Assembly (NCBI GenBank): GCA_030141605.1
Contig: JAQGDQ010000094.1
Location: 434,001-498,000 of the forward strand
Origin: Tubiluchus corallicola
Lineage: Eukaryota; Priapulida; Priapulimorpha; Priapulimorphida; Tubiluchidae
Length of the DNA stretch: 64,000 nt
Direction: 5' to 3'
Part shown: positions 33,657 to 46,284 of the stretch, piece by piece
Layout: every line of letters begins with the position of its first letter
Position numbering within the stretch: position 1 is the first letter of the stretch
The notes under the pieces: model-generated
What the model was told of the DNA's origin: nothing
The model's database searches: none
The model's input: only the letters and a program-made list of their open reading frames with translations
Position numbers and translations under genes: made by a program

Positions 33657-36600
33657 TTAACAAGAATCTTTGCCAGCACAACAACTTTTCTTCTGACCAC
33701 CACCAGTACCCGTTCCGCAGCACGTTTGTGTAGTGGCACCACTTCCACTACCCATCTTCAGACCTTCACAGGTCTTTGCAGCTCCGCAAGCTTCCAAACC
33801 TTTGTCTCCACAGGTAAGTTTTAGACTTGTAACATTTTCTGTGCTGACTGCATAGTCAAGTGGGTCAACCACCTCAATCTGTAATACAAAAGGAAAAAAA
33901 AACGAAAATTTCAAAAAAGCTGCCATATATACACTTTAATCTTGCTGTGACTTTTACTGAAAACCAGAGCAATAATTTAATAATGCTTGCTTTTTTCCAT
34001 GAGAGCCCCGCTTCAAAGTTGCTTTTTCATATTCCGAGTTTTGTTTGTTCTTTGTAAAAAAGTTCAATTATTTGCCTTTTGTCATTTACAGCTATAGCTT
34101 GTTTTTACTGATTCTGCTCATGAAAAAGTTCAGCATACCAGTATGGCCTACAACCAACATTCAAGATTCAAGACTCTCGAACATAGTAATATAATGTATA
34201 AGTTTTGTAATTTTGGTAGTAGAACTTATAATACTGGTGAAAATAGTGCAGATAACAACCATTCTGCTCTAAAAAGCCAGGGTTTGGACAGCACATGGGG
34301 GAAATAAGATTTCTAACCTAATGTACAATGGCAAATTAGTACACATTAACACAAACCTCACTGATCCTGAATTCTTGTATTTATGCTCATTACTACTGCA
34401 GTAAAAAGTCAGGACTTTGTCTCGTTTGTTTGTTTAATTACCGTTTTCATATCAGAAGAGCTAGATGCAGGATGGAACTCGAACTTGTCTCTGAGACGAC
34501 TAGACTGCAGAATAGCAGCAATTTCAGCATCAACCGTCACAGGAATGTCTTTCTGTAAAAAACAACAACAACAATTTTACATGTAAGAGCAAAGCCTAGA
34601 AAAATAATATTACGTTTTTATTTTTTTATCACAACAGGACTGAATGAATTCAGTTCCGAATCTGCAAGCATGATGCCATGAGCACGTTTATCTTAAGTGT
34701 GTATTGGTACTTGTAATACAACACGTTATTGTAATTTTTTTTGAACATTTGTATTTCTGTCAATTTGATTTTGGCATGTGTTGTGTTATGTGGAATAAAT
34801 GAATCTTGAATTTATCACTTGACAGACTGATTGAGCTCCTACCCCAAGTGTTTACCCTGCCAGTTTCATGACTATGTGTACTATAGCTTTCAAGATATTG
34901 AATGTTAGGAGCTGATGAACATTAATAAAAACAAAAACAAATGGGTTCTCTTAGATCTGCTCTGAATGCAGATAATAATTTGTACCACTTTAGAATTCGG
35001 TTGGTTTACCTTGAATGTAATGTTGCAGTCCAAACGGAACGAATCAGGGAAGCCAGTGATTCCACCTTTGTAAACAGCATTGCAGGCTTCTTTCTTGTCT
35101 GCCGGTAACTTATACAGTCTGTATGTTGTGGAACTAAATCTGGCATCACCTATAAACAAGTATACATTTAAAAACACGCTTTCTTGTTTTTCATTCACAA
35201 CAACAGTTTGAAATGTAGCTGCAACAAAAAGAAACAGTGCAACAACTAGAGTAGTACTGTTAGTCACAAGTACAAGTACAAAAGTATCATCAAATATGTG
35301 GATATTATTTTAAGCTTACAAGCTTTAGCAATCTGGTGATGCATAGTGTTAAGAAGTATTTTTGCTGGATGTTGTAGAAAAGTAGACTTTGTCATTAAAA
35401 ACCGGAATCTGCAATAGTTACACCACCACCACCTGTATACCATTTCTTCTTCCTGAAGCCTCTTTATCAGTGGTTACTGTGGCCAAACGTTTTATTCTTT
35501 GTCTCTTTGACAATAATATAAATATTGTTATACAAAAAATCTAGACTTTTCGATTACGTTTAACGTTATCAAAATTTTCAGACAATATGTATGTAGGTAT
35601 TTGCACCAAAAGTTACAAGGCTAATGTATGACACTTGCACTTAGTATTCACTGAGTTGCTAGAGGACATAAAAACAGCCACCAATTGAATAAGCCGATCA
35701 AGCCTATCTCAAATTAACGTTCGTGTAAGTTTTATCGAGTATAAGGATATCTAGAAGCATGAACATGACAACATGGATTCTGTACGGTCAGACCTATGAC
35801 AAAAAGAATTGGGCTTACACCTAGACTTAGACAGATACATGCATTTCATCGAGACAATAGGTTGATGAATTTGTAAATTTGTTGCCTAAGCAAGCCATGC
35901 GATGCATTGTACATTTGGGAAGTAAGATGAAATGCACTGTAATAAATGAAGCTCAAGAGCAAAAGTTAAAAGTTGGTAAACATGAAACAACGAGCATTAT
36001 CTATCAATAAGAAATCATGAAAAGTATATGACTGTTTCTTTCTACATTTAATGTACGAACTACATGCACCAGACAAGGTTTGAAAGTTATGTGAGCTTAC
36101 TGACTAGATTTATAGTGCAAAGAATTCAACACTTCTTAAATACATTCATACCTACAATTGCTTTGAGCTTATCATCAAAAATAGAATAATAGTGTGACGT
36201 CACTAACATTGGACGACTGAAGCCCACGGAAGATGCAATAGAATGCAAATCTTGCCACTTGAGGGCACCACCTATACACTCACCTGCACAATATATAATA
36301 AACACGTATGTTACGTAACAACCGTAGTACAATTTCTCTGTCAATGTTAATTACCAAATTACCAACACTGCAAAAAATGATAATATTACTATTAACAATA
36401 ATATTATGTGTTACGTTATTGTTAATAACTATTGTCAGCACATTTAACAAAGTTTTTGGCTACATAATAAAAACAAAGTTGCTGGCTACTAATTTTAAAA
36501 ATAACTCTGTGGTGTTATTCAGAATTACTGCCACTAGATGGCTTTTGTTATAAGAAAAAAATTGCACTTATTGCCTATCTGTAAGGCAAAACAAAATGCA

Positions 36601-39600
36601 ACACATTCTTTGTTTAAAGCTAATCAGTAATTAGTTTATTTTGTATAAACATATACAAAGCCAGTAGAACATACACGTTATACACACTGTCCTATTAAAT
36701 GCTAAAGTAGAATGCCTTAGAGTGCCCATCGGCTTGCACATTTAAAGAATGACCAAGCCTCTGGGAAGTTAGGCTTATTTCAATGTTCACAAAAATGTTA
36801 GGATTTAGTAATAAAAGTGAGAAAATCGCCTCATGTAATTAGTAAAATAAAAAAAGTAGTAATTATTTCACGTTTGAATACTTTCATTTTGAATGCCTTT
36901 TCTTCCATCAATGATGTCGTTTATCAACTCAAGAATGGCAGCACACTGTTAATTTCTGTCCAAAGTATAATAGGTTTTTACAAAAAAATTTGATAGCTAA
37001 TTTTGTGATATTTTTGCATTGAACATTAGTTAAACTGCAGAAGTCTGGAAATTCGTTAAGCAGTGCGTACTTACAGAGCCACAATACGCTTATGACAGGG
37101 GTGTCCAAACTGCGGCCCGCGAAGAGGTTTGTCAACGTAATTAAAGTGCGGCCCACGCGATCCAGCTGAAGTCCGCGCCAATATCACAAAGATAGTACGG
37201 GTAGTTTTTTCCTCTAGATCGGATGGCATTAACCCTTACAAGACCGTTGTCACTTAATGTCACTGTCGGACATGACGAAATTTAACGTTGCTCACTTAGA
37301 ACACAAAAACGTGACATAATCACAGAACACAGCAAACTATCACAGAAGCCGCCATTCAAACACTCAAATGTGCAAGAAATGCGAGAAGCAATCTGATTGG
37401 CTGGTAGGAAGACCAATTAGCCAATCTCTAGGCTTCTATTATCGGGCATGTTGATCTGTCCAGTCGTCTTCTTGGTCATAGCAGGTACAGATCATTTTGA
37501 CTTGGTTATTTTACGAAATAAATTATAAATAAAATTATAAAATAACCAAGACAAAATGATCTACCTACTATGACCAAGAAGACGACTGGGCAGACCAATT
37601 TGCGAGTAGCCAGCAACCTGAAAAAGTGTGGTCACCCCTGTTATAGCGGGATTCCCAGATTTTAGTTTCAGCTGAGGCTCAGTAGTACACGCCTCAATCA
37701 GTGGCTATTTCATCGTTTCATCAGATGTAGTATTCTTATAGATCAGAATCGTGGATAATAAAAAGAGGAAGATTGAAGAACAGCGAGTCAAGACAGATTA
37801 GTATGTACTGTACTACACGGACTGTGTGATACACATTACTAATATGCATTGTAATGAAATTACCACTATCTGTCATGAAAGTAGAAATATATGGTTTTTA
37901 ATATAAATTTTAATAGCTTCTAAAATAGTTTCTTGAGTGTAGTAGTGCAGTAGTAATGATGTGCGCAAATCAGATGCAAAAAAAATCGTTATTAGGTCCT
38001 ACTGTACTTGGTTCCTTGTCCAAACTGCATGTGGCCCACAGTAATTGCGGGAATGTTTAATGTGGCCCAGCTAGTCAGATAATTTGCACACCCCTGGCTT
38101 ACGAAAAGTCATGAAGTCCACCAGGTGTGTCATAGTTTTCAAGTGAATGGTGACTACCACAGTGCCTGAAATTGTCTATGCAGAGGTAGTATAAATTAAC
38201 TTTATGCTTTATAGACAGTTTTTTGCAAATTTCTTTGTTATATTTTCTTCTAAGTTTAAGTTATAAACCCAACATGCTAAGTAACTTGTCCTTTCCTTTA
38301 AAAAAACTAAAAAGAAGCTTTCTCTGTGCTTACCCCATAGTACTTTATGCTGCCTGACACTATCTGGCAATTCTCTGTCAGCATACACATCACTGAAGTA
38401 TAATTCCCCACCTTCCTGCATTAGAACATAAAATTTTATTTAAAATTTATTTATTTTAAAACAATGTAACCATTTGGCATTGTCTGAGATGTAAAATAAT
38501 TAATATAGTTTAGGTAACTCTATGTTACCAGCATATTTTTGTACAACAGTGAAACACGGGGTTTAACGATTTCTCAAGAAAAGCAGATTGACAAGTTTCA
38601 TAGAACTCGTCTAAGGAAAGTTTTAAAGATAAGATGGTCATATGTAATAAAAAATGAAGATTTATATAGTAGAACGAAAGAAATTCCTTGGAGTTCAAAA
38701 GGCTAGGAGACCATCTCAGATTACCAAGTGAAACACCAGCAACAATTGCCTTAAGACATAAAACCTTGCAAAAAAAACCCTGGCAAACCAAAAACAATTT
38801 GGATAGCTAAGATAAGTAAAGATGATCAACAACTTCAATCAAATCTAGTTTATGAAGGAGAAGAGCTTATATTGTTAGCAGCACATAGGAGTTGGTGGAA
38901 TGCTCTAATAAACAATAATGCCTCAATGTCTACAACAGATGAAATGAGATGTTGAAAAAGAAGGTAACTCTGCTTAGCAACACATTCTAATATTACTTTC
39001 TTATTACACAATGACATAATTTACCTAGAGTTTAAAATTCCAGACATACAAGAAATTAGCTTGTGAAGCAGATTATGATTAGGATCAGGATTAGGGTTAG
39101 GGTTGGGTTATGTTTAGGATTAGGGTTTAGGGTATTTAAATTGTGTGGGGAATTGTGACTCCTTCCTATAATTGCTCTGGAAAATTGTTATGATCACCAT
39201 ACACTTTGAAAAAATAAAAAAATGTTGGGAAAAATTCTTAATACAGCAGTAGTAAGTAAAACAGAAAATTATCAAAATGAAACCTACTACTGAGAGTAAA
39301 AGTTTACCTTCAGCACTTTATAACACTCCCTGAGCACGGCGGGCTTGTCCGGAGAAAGATTCACAACACAGTTAGAACTAAAACATACAAACGTATATGA
39401 ATGTATATTAACTAAAATAACGGCAATTATAAAACACATAGTAAGTAAACCAGTAAAAAGAGCACTAATAATCTTACAGTGTAATAGATACAAAGCATGA
39501 ATTGAGTACTTCTCATAATATGCTTTTTAGCAATTTGCGATTCAGATTTTTGTTGAGATGTTTGTTGTTTTTATGACTCTGGTTACTTCCATAAAATTTA

Positions 39601-42600
39601 TTAAATGGGGAATATCACCAAAATTAAATTGAGCTTGAATAACTCGCAATTATATTGTGAATAGAAATATGTACCTCATTCTTCACGAAAATTTCGTGTT
39701 TAAGAATCGTTGGCAAAAGTTCGGATAAAATTGTACAGAAAATGAATATTTGACTAGGCCGCCATTGAGCATGTACCTGCGCCTGCGCCTCTATGGCGAA
39801 ATTGCCGTACTACAGATGAAACTTGGCAAAATGCCCAAGGGGAGAAAGATTGTACGCAACTCTTGTCTGAGTATTTGTTTACATAGACAAACAGTGTTCG
39901 GCATACAGTACTTTACGTAGTTTATACCTAGTGACGGTATCACGGTAAAGATTAGGTTATTGTGAATTGAATGCGCGATTTGCTAAGTTTTGGTCTTGAT
40001 TGTTCTTATTGAAAAATGGTCGGTGGAATGTATTACACTAGGATTCAGCAATTAGATGGGATGCAGCAGTCAGACGGAAAATATCGAAATACGAAGCCAA
40101 AATATAATAACATTTAGTTTCCAATGAGCAACAGAAAATTATTGAAGCAATGAAAGTACAATCTAAAAACCTGGAATCACTCCTACAACCTGTGTGATAA
40201 TTTCTCGGCTGTTTGCTTTGAAACGTGAGTTTAGAACATGATGAATCTAGTGTTAATAATATTGTGCTTACACTTCAGAGAGATTCAGTCAGATGCAGTT
40301 TTTTGTTTCATTTTAAGCCCAAGTGCATAGCTTATCGATGCAGTTTAGTCATCTCGAGATTTGTATCCATTTCAATAAAAATATCACAATTACATTATGT
40401 AATGCAATGAATAATTATTTTGTCATTGAACCACGTTATATCGTTGGTTTTTTATATTGTAAAAGTGGATAATAGTTATATTAATAACGAATGTATTATT
40501 ATCATTAGTTTTTATTTCAGTCCAACTGACCACGAGAATTTTATCTAATCCTAATATTGTAATAATACTGCTGTGAAAAAATAAACACAATATGATGTTA
40601 TCATGTAAAAACAGAAGCTAATGAACAACGGTTAAACTTCAGGTTGGTATTAAAAGTCTTACTGATTTAAATAACTAATGAACAACGGTTAAAGTTCTGC
40701 TTGGTATTAAAAGTCTTACTGATTTATATAACTGAAACACGACAAAGTTAAAAATGTTCATATATGTTTAATCAATAAGTCTACAGCTAATATGTTATCG
40801 TCTCTGTGTCAGCGGGGTTCACATATTTTTTTTGTCAAGGCTGATAAAATGAAGCTGTCACTAAAAATTGTCAGACTAGCATTATAGTTATGCTTCAGTA
40901 AGTTTCTCTGTGTTTACAAATTCATTAATTCTTCTAGCAGAATGAAGTTACTATGTCGGACTTGTTTTACAAGAAAAGAACTTTTGTTACCAAGGCCCAC
41001 ACTTTTGCAGCTTGTATTGCTGACGATGCTTTCAATTAATGCCAGGAGAATTTTCACAATATGCTGTAGGCCTAGTTTTGCGCAATGATTGTTTACACTC
41101 TATTAGAATATACTATAATGGATCTGTAACTTTCGACGGTAGTAAAATATCGCTTTTGATGAAAACATGTTAACGAGTGCAACGACAATCATTTCTGTCA
41201 GCTGACTACCTATCCGAACCAAGGCCAGATGCTGTAATGTAGTAATAACAGCTTTATTTTTAGCCCAGTTGTGTACGATAGTATCACAACAGGCTGCGTG
41301 TACACTCTTTACGCATCAGCCCGAGCTGGGCTAGTTCAATTTTTTCACCGTGAGAGGCGTAAGTGCAGCTCCATGGCGTTTCCCGTGAGATACAAAAAAG
41401 TTAATTACTCATTAATTAGACAACATACTGCTAAAAATTTTTCGCCAAGTTGTTCCCGCGGAAGGCAACTATAAAATAAGTTTAACTTGATTTTCATGAT
41501 ATTCCCCCTTTAACAAACATTGCTAAAATAGAATACTGTAGAGTCCAATGCTTCTGAAAGCATTATTCATTACCTATTTACGATAAATTTTTAAGAAATA
41601 GCTATTCTTCAAAACCTGAAATGGAAGCATTTTTTTTTGTTTAATGGCTGTGGCAAAATGCAATGCTTAAATTAGAATTAGAATGGCCCTAGAAAGTTTT
41701 ACATTTACAGGCAGTAAATTAGTTCCATATGCTGTACTTGTAATTAATGAAGAAGAGTAAATGGTCACGATTTGTGTATGATCGTCTACCAAAAACCGTA
41801 TTTCCTTCAATACCTATGTATGGCTCACTACGCTAAAATTAACTCATGTCTCTGTAACCTGTTAATACAGTTTTTTACTGTTTTGGTCAAAGATTGTAAA
41901 ATGGATATATTTAAACTATCTCTTGGAGGCAAAGAAGCGCTTCAAGTGCAGAGAAATTATACAAATGTTGTATCTGTATACCAAGACATCAGACATACAG
42001 ATCTCAAACAAAGAAAATCACCATATCGGCGCTACAGTTAGGAAAGAACAACAGATGTCAAAAAATATAAGGATGAAGCTATGCTAGAGGTTTGTCAAAA
42101 ACATAACACTTAGCTAACTGCTAAGAACAAAGGTTGTACTCTTGAATACTAAATAACAGTGGTCATGTATCAAAAGCAAAATTTTATTACAGATAAGTTT
42201 TTAATTACTCTCTTGTAAAGTAGCCTATAAAGAGGTCTGTTTTGCGATGAAGTTTTTGTGTTTCATTTCAGAATAATAGAAAGGCTAATTAAAAAACTGA
42301 TATGATTACACGTTCTTTAACATTGCCAATTATGAAGTAGTAAACATACATGATAATATCAATGCTGTTTTCCTGAATGCCAGCATTGGTCAGCTGTTCT
42401 ATGTAACCATGCACAAACTGTGTATTTGGTTTTGCATATCCAAACTTCTCAGCATGATATTTCTCATACTGTCTAGCTATCTCCAACTGTAAAATAAAGA
42501 AAAGGAGATGAAAACTGATTGAGTTCTTTAATATCTGCTCACCTGCCTTCCTTGTGATTAGCCTTTCAACAAATACAATTAATCAACTGGGACCGTACAT

Positions 42601-45035
42601 GCAAAAAGTAATAAAATAAGCTGATTTACAAAACAGCCGTGGTTTATATTTCTCTAGAATACAGGTTCGAACAAACCGGAACCCAACCTTCATGGCAGGT
42701 CCTACTCAAACAGGATGTCTATGGCAAGACTGGAATCCAACTCATTATCAAGGTTAGGCCTCTAAGATGAGCCACTGAACTGGCAGAGGCATCTTAGCTA
42801 CATTCATATGTGAATGCATCATCTTTCTACGAGGTAAACTACCAGAATCAACATGGCAAATGAAATCTCCCAGAGCAAGAATTGAAGTAGTTCACCCATC
42901 CAGTAAGTGAAATAACCTACTATAGCTGCAGCACTAATTCTTAACATTAATTAGTTATCACACACAAAGCAGTAACCGCTCAGGAACACATGTCGCATAT
43001 GGCTTATTATATACTACAAGTCTGCAATTATGGAATATTTATTATTAAACCCAAGCAAGCAATCAAATACTATAATTGATGGGCTACAGTTTATACTCAC
43101 CAAATGGTAGCGTCATCTTTTCTGGTATTCACAATTCAAATTAATGGGACAATTATTGAGCGGTTAATGTCTCAAAGACGTGATTAGAGTGCTTTATTTG
43201 CTTGCAGCATGACTGCTATTTGCAGTTTTTGCAGTCTTGTTGTCGAAATTTACTAAGCATTAACTGTGAACCTCCACATCAACTTATTTTATTCATACAA
43301 AGATAAGAGCTTAATTATTACTAATGAAATTATCTTAACAAGTGCAGAAAAATTGTTAGTGAAGTGACCTGAATAACAATTTACTGCTCATATCATGTCA
43401 AAAATGCATATATTACCATCAGATATTTACTTAAACTGCCTATGATAAGAACTCCACCTATCACAACATTTTCAAGGCTATAACAACAACACAGACCAAG
43501 TATAACACTAAGGCAGAGAATAAACAGCGAGAGACAAGATATAACAGAACACTGGCACTTTAACCCTACTGATTTCTTTGCCATGCCTGTTTTGTTAAAT
43601 ACAGCTGAGTCATGATTGGTTAGCATATTAAAAGTGCTAACAGTGTCACCAAACTGGTTTTTTAGTGTATACATTCAATCTGTCTGTCGACTTCAAATTT
43701 TCTTCATAATTGGAAAGTGGAAATTAATAGCAGTATTAAAATAGGTTTACATGTATAGGAAAAAATATGACTCTTCCATATGTAAAGTCTAAATGTTTAG
43801 AATATATAGGTCATTCGTACACTTTATAAGTTTATTGACAAACAACACAATATGATATACAGCACAATGTACATAAAAAATCACACAAAAGCATCCCAGC
43901 ATTCCATACACACTATGCAGTACATAGCCTATTATAAAACACCGTTCAATTTCAGTTTGCTTACTCAACTAGTTTTTCTACTGACAATGTCATTACTTTT
44001 TTATTTTTTAATGCATGACATAGCAAAGTGTTTAGCTGAACATATTCTCAATTGCATTTGTCCTTGCACAAAAATTTCCTTTAATATTATATAGTCACAC
44101 ACATGTTAGTTACTAAAATAACAGAATTTATTATTTCACCATCTCTAAAAATAGAAGCTGCAGATTTTAAATTTTGTGACACATGTAGTTAGTTCTTCTG
44201 AATATGTTGTTGTGAACTTACAAATAAGAAAATAGAAAATTAATGCAGGCACACCCAGCTCTCTATGACCTTACATTAAATAATGACGCTGCCACTCTCT
44301 ACTTGTCTTACATTTAATTTGAAGATGCCAGAGTAAAAGATGCCGTTTTTGGGTACTGATGCTGAATTTTGTCAACAGAGTCAATTGTATGATTCAGAGT
44401 TATATAATCATTTATCATCATTATATGCAATGTGAGATGAATGGTTCACAAGAACAGACACAGTATCAGGAATTAGATAAATTAATGATACAGGCATACC
44501 ATTTTCTATACGTTCTTTGTTACTTTATGACATTCATAGGCCTACCTGTTCTTCTGTCATATCGACTCCAATGATCTTGCCAGATTCACCAACCAGCTTT
44601 GAGAGTGCAAAACAGTCACGGCCCGAACCACTACCGAGATCCAGCATGGTGGTTCCTTCTACAAATTCTGGCAAGACTATACCACATCCATAATACCTAA
44701 AAACAATGCAGATCTAAAGAACAAACCAAAAATTTGGCTTGTTATTAATATATTAAGAATCCAATAATCATGGGCAATATTAAAAAGTTAATTAGCTTAA
44801 ATCAGCCATTACCTGTGTAGATTTGCCACCTATTTTAAAAAAAATTGAACATTAAGAAAATAAGTAACCTGCAGGTGACTTCATCATGTACAGCACTTAA
44901 AGCTTCACGCAGGTGTTTTGCTACTGGCACCTCAGGTGTTACACAGCAAGATGTTTGCAGTTCACTGCGTTTCTTCACCCTCTTTCCATAGTAGTCCTTC
45001 ACATCAGTATAAGTTGACTCTACTGGCGCTGACAT
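33657..45035 (-). CDS. AS3MT: Arsenite methyltransferase AS3MT, complete coding region (9 exons)
   Basis: S-adenosylmethionine-dependent methylation of trivalent arsenic, a cytosolic detoxification step. Coding exons, high to low: 45035-44869, 44696-44546, 42486-42350, 39377-39308, 38415-38334, 36283-36152, 35149-35010, 34552-34442, 33878-33657. Phases agree; 1212 nt, 403 aa, close to the family length. The SAM motif is LDLGSGSGRD (74-83). The arsenic-binding cysteines of the family appear as C30/C31, C60, C155 (SNCVVNL) and C205 (GECIGGAL), so the enzyme should be active. The C-terminus is Cys/Gly-rich (TCCGTGTGGG, SCCAGKDSC). An acceptor (ctggacag) 8 nt before the ATG shows a further 5' UTR exon upstream. 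Introns 3, 4 and 5 hold transposons. It is head-to-head with the PPM1H-type gene. Confidence 0.96.
36531..36542 (+). promoter_or_regulatory. CTCF-like core motif
   Basis: CCACTAGATGGC matches every position of the animal CTCF core CCASYAGRKGGC. It lies in AS3MT intron 5, preceded by TACTG. Binding is inferred from the motif only. Confidence 0.4.
37096..38096. mobile_element. Non-autonomous hAT transposon with 8-bp target duplication
   Basis: The left end is CAGGGGTGTCCAAACTGCGG; the right end read inward is CAGGGGTGTGCAAATTATC, so the terminal inverted repeats share about 14 bp. Flanking 8-mers are gcttatga (37088-37095) and gcttacga (38097-38104), identical at 7 of 8 positions. CAGGGGTG termini with 8-bp duplications are typical of hAT elements. 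No transposase is present. It lies in AS3MT intron 5 and contains a long internal hairpin (37453-37596). Confidence 0.88.
37453..37596. repeat. Long inverted repeat (hairpin) inside the hAT element
   Basis: Arms 37453-37512 and 37539-37596 pair almost completely (58-60 nt each, a few mismatches and one 2-nt gap) around a loop of about 26 nt. The arms include CAGTCGTCTTCTTGGTCATA and its complement. Transcripts of either strand, including AS3MT pre-mRNA, could fold here. Confidence 0.9.
38525..38956 (+). mobile_element. RTE-like LINE 3' fragment
   Basis: Plus-strand frames give LYNSETRGLTISQEKQIDKF, then LRKVLKIRW, KNEDLYSRT, then after frame breaks GKPKTIWIAKI and LLAAHRSWWNAL. This order is the C-terminal region of RTE/RTE-like LINE polyproteins (LYG.ETW..T..QEK, then RPK.TW and the A..R..W ending). 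The reverse transcriptase core is absent, and stops and frameshifts are present. It lies in AS3MT intron 4, antisense to the gene. Confidence 0.6.
39078..39132 (+). repeat. Degenerate telomere-like (TTAGGG)n tract
   Basis: GGATTAGGGTTAGGGTTGGG followed by more TTAGG-like units, about 55 bp, in AS3MT intron 4. It is interstitial because genes continue on both sides. Confidence 0.75.
39605..41509 (-). mobile_element. Non-autonomous TTAA-flanked DNA transposon, copy 2 (Kolobok-like)
   Basis: Bounded by TTAA at 39601-39604 and 41510-41513. The left end is ATGGGGAATATCACC; the right end read inward is AGGGGGAATATCATGAAAAT. Internal sequence is the reverse complement of copy 1 (4108-5513), with high similarity over about 1.4 kb. 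It has an additional block of about 440 bp next to the left end (39640-40070) and a tandem duplication of about 57 bp (40618-40732) that is single in copy 1. No transposase frame. It lies in AS3MT intron 3. Confidence 0.8.
42655..42930 (-). repeat. Interspersed repeat, family 2 (copy b)
   Basis: The best-preserved copy of the family seen at 11035 and 57790. The shared core is GATGAGCCACTGAACTGGCA followed by GAGGCATCTTAGC. The minus strand shows tRNA-like A-box and B-box elements. It lies in AS3MT intron 2. Confidence 0.5.
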
Positions 45036-45119
45036 GGTGAAATCTGTCCAGGAAAAGTGTCAGTGACAATCGATGATGAGAACTAGCAAAAACCCAAACA
45101 AAAAAAGTTACAGTAAGGA

Positions 45120-45740
45120 TGGTGATTGTCAACTGATGGACCTCTAGTGATTACAGTGTAAAATTTTGAAATCTAGAAAGTTAGGAGTACTTGGTGCAAT
45201 GGCTAGTGTAAGTGCCCAGAAAGCAAAAGACCTAACATTGGCATCCCAAAATTTTCCTGACTTTTAAACTTAGTAATGTTTTCATGCATTCAGATGATTG
45301 ACTTCATACTATGAACTTATGTAGTGCAAACTGTGATTTCATACCTCTAGATAGCAGCTTATAGCAAAAACTTCAGTGTCTTGAAACTCAGCGTGCCTCT
45401 GTAGTGTAATAGTTAGTATAGTTAGCACAAATGCTTGGAAAATAGCTCTGAGGTCTTTTGTTCCAGCACAGGTGCAAAATTTTTCGGATTTCTAGTTTAG
45501 TATTGTTTTTGAGTGTTTATATAATTGATTTTGCACTAATACAGTGTGGATTTGTTTTTGTGGTGCACTGTTGACAGACTTCTAGTAGTTTACAGTGCAA
45601 ATTACTGAATCTGGAAAGTCAGAGTACTTCTGCGGGGTAAGGATTAGTATATTTGCCCACAAAGTATAAGGTCTAAGATTTATCCCAGTAAAGGTGCAAA
45701 ATTTTTCAGGCTTTCATATAGCTTCTGGGTGTGCATACGA
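45120..45740 (+). repeat. Tandem tRNA-derived SINE, three units (family 1)
   Basis: tRNA-like heads begin near 45193, 45398 and 45628 (best: TCTGTAGTGTAATAGTTAGT), each followed by a diverged B box and by GTGCAAAATTTTTC-type sequence. Spacings are about 205 and 230 bp. Single copies of the same family occur in reverse orientation near 6600 and 62180. The array lies just upstream of the AS3MT start codon, probably in its 5' UTR intron. Confidence 0.65.
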
Positions 45741-46220
45741 TTAGATGTTGGGCAAAAAAACCAAGAAACAGAACCCAAGAATTTACTACAGTTAGTTGAG
45801 CTGCCCATAATGCGACAATATCTCACCTTTGATTCACCTTCGCACCTACCCTATTATTATTTGCATTTCGACTTTAGTTTTGGTAGCCTCATTGCAAGGA
45901 ACACAAAACTAGAGCATGGAATGCACCCAATTTAACTATTCAGCATTTCGTACATCTGTAAAGACGGAAATTAGTTCTTCAGTGACGCCAGATAAAACAG
46001 TGCACGATGTATTGACAGGAGGTTCTTATTAATCTATGCAACATACAAAAATTATAATATTATACTAACAGTTGTTATTTTGCCCACCTGTTGTTTAATA
46101 ATTTTATTAAACAATTAATAACACATTCAAGAAACTTACATTCCAGATTCTTCCTACCTGTTTACACCAATTGTTCTTGCGGTCTTCTTATTTTTCCAGT
46201 AAAAAACTAGCCCCTCAAAA

Positions 46221-46228
46221 TCACGTGA
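46221..46228. promoter_or_regulatory. Palindromic E-box TCACGTGA
   Basis: A perfect palindrome TCACGTGA followed by C, the class bound by USF/MITF/TFE-type bHLH-zip factors in animals. It sits 240 bp upstream of the PPM1H-type start codon, between the divergent genes. Motif only. Confidence 0.4.
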
Positions 46229-46284
46229 CAATGCACACCGTTGTGTACTTTACCTCCGCAAGGGTTTCTGGTTCGGCAACGCTA

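Noticed and set aside
33657-33926. Small Cys-rich, metallothionein-like gene with a hydrophobic start
   Set aside because: The Cys-rich part is the last exon of AS3MT; the hydrophobic start is translated intron before the acceptor at 33879.
34905-35267. Apparent secreted protein with a signal peptide
   Set aside because: The hydrophobic N-terminus is intron sequence; GDARFSSTTYRLYK onward is AS3MT exon 7 with a proper acceptor at 35150.
39078-39132. Chromosome end
   Set aside because: The tract is short and degenerate, and AS3MT exons continue on both sides.
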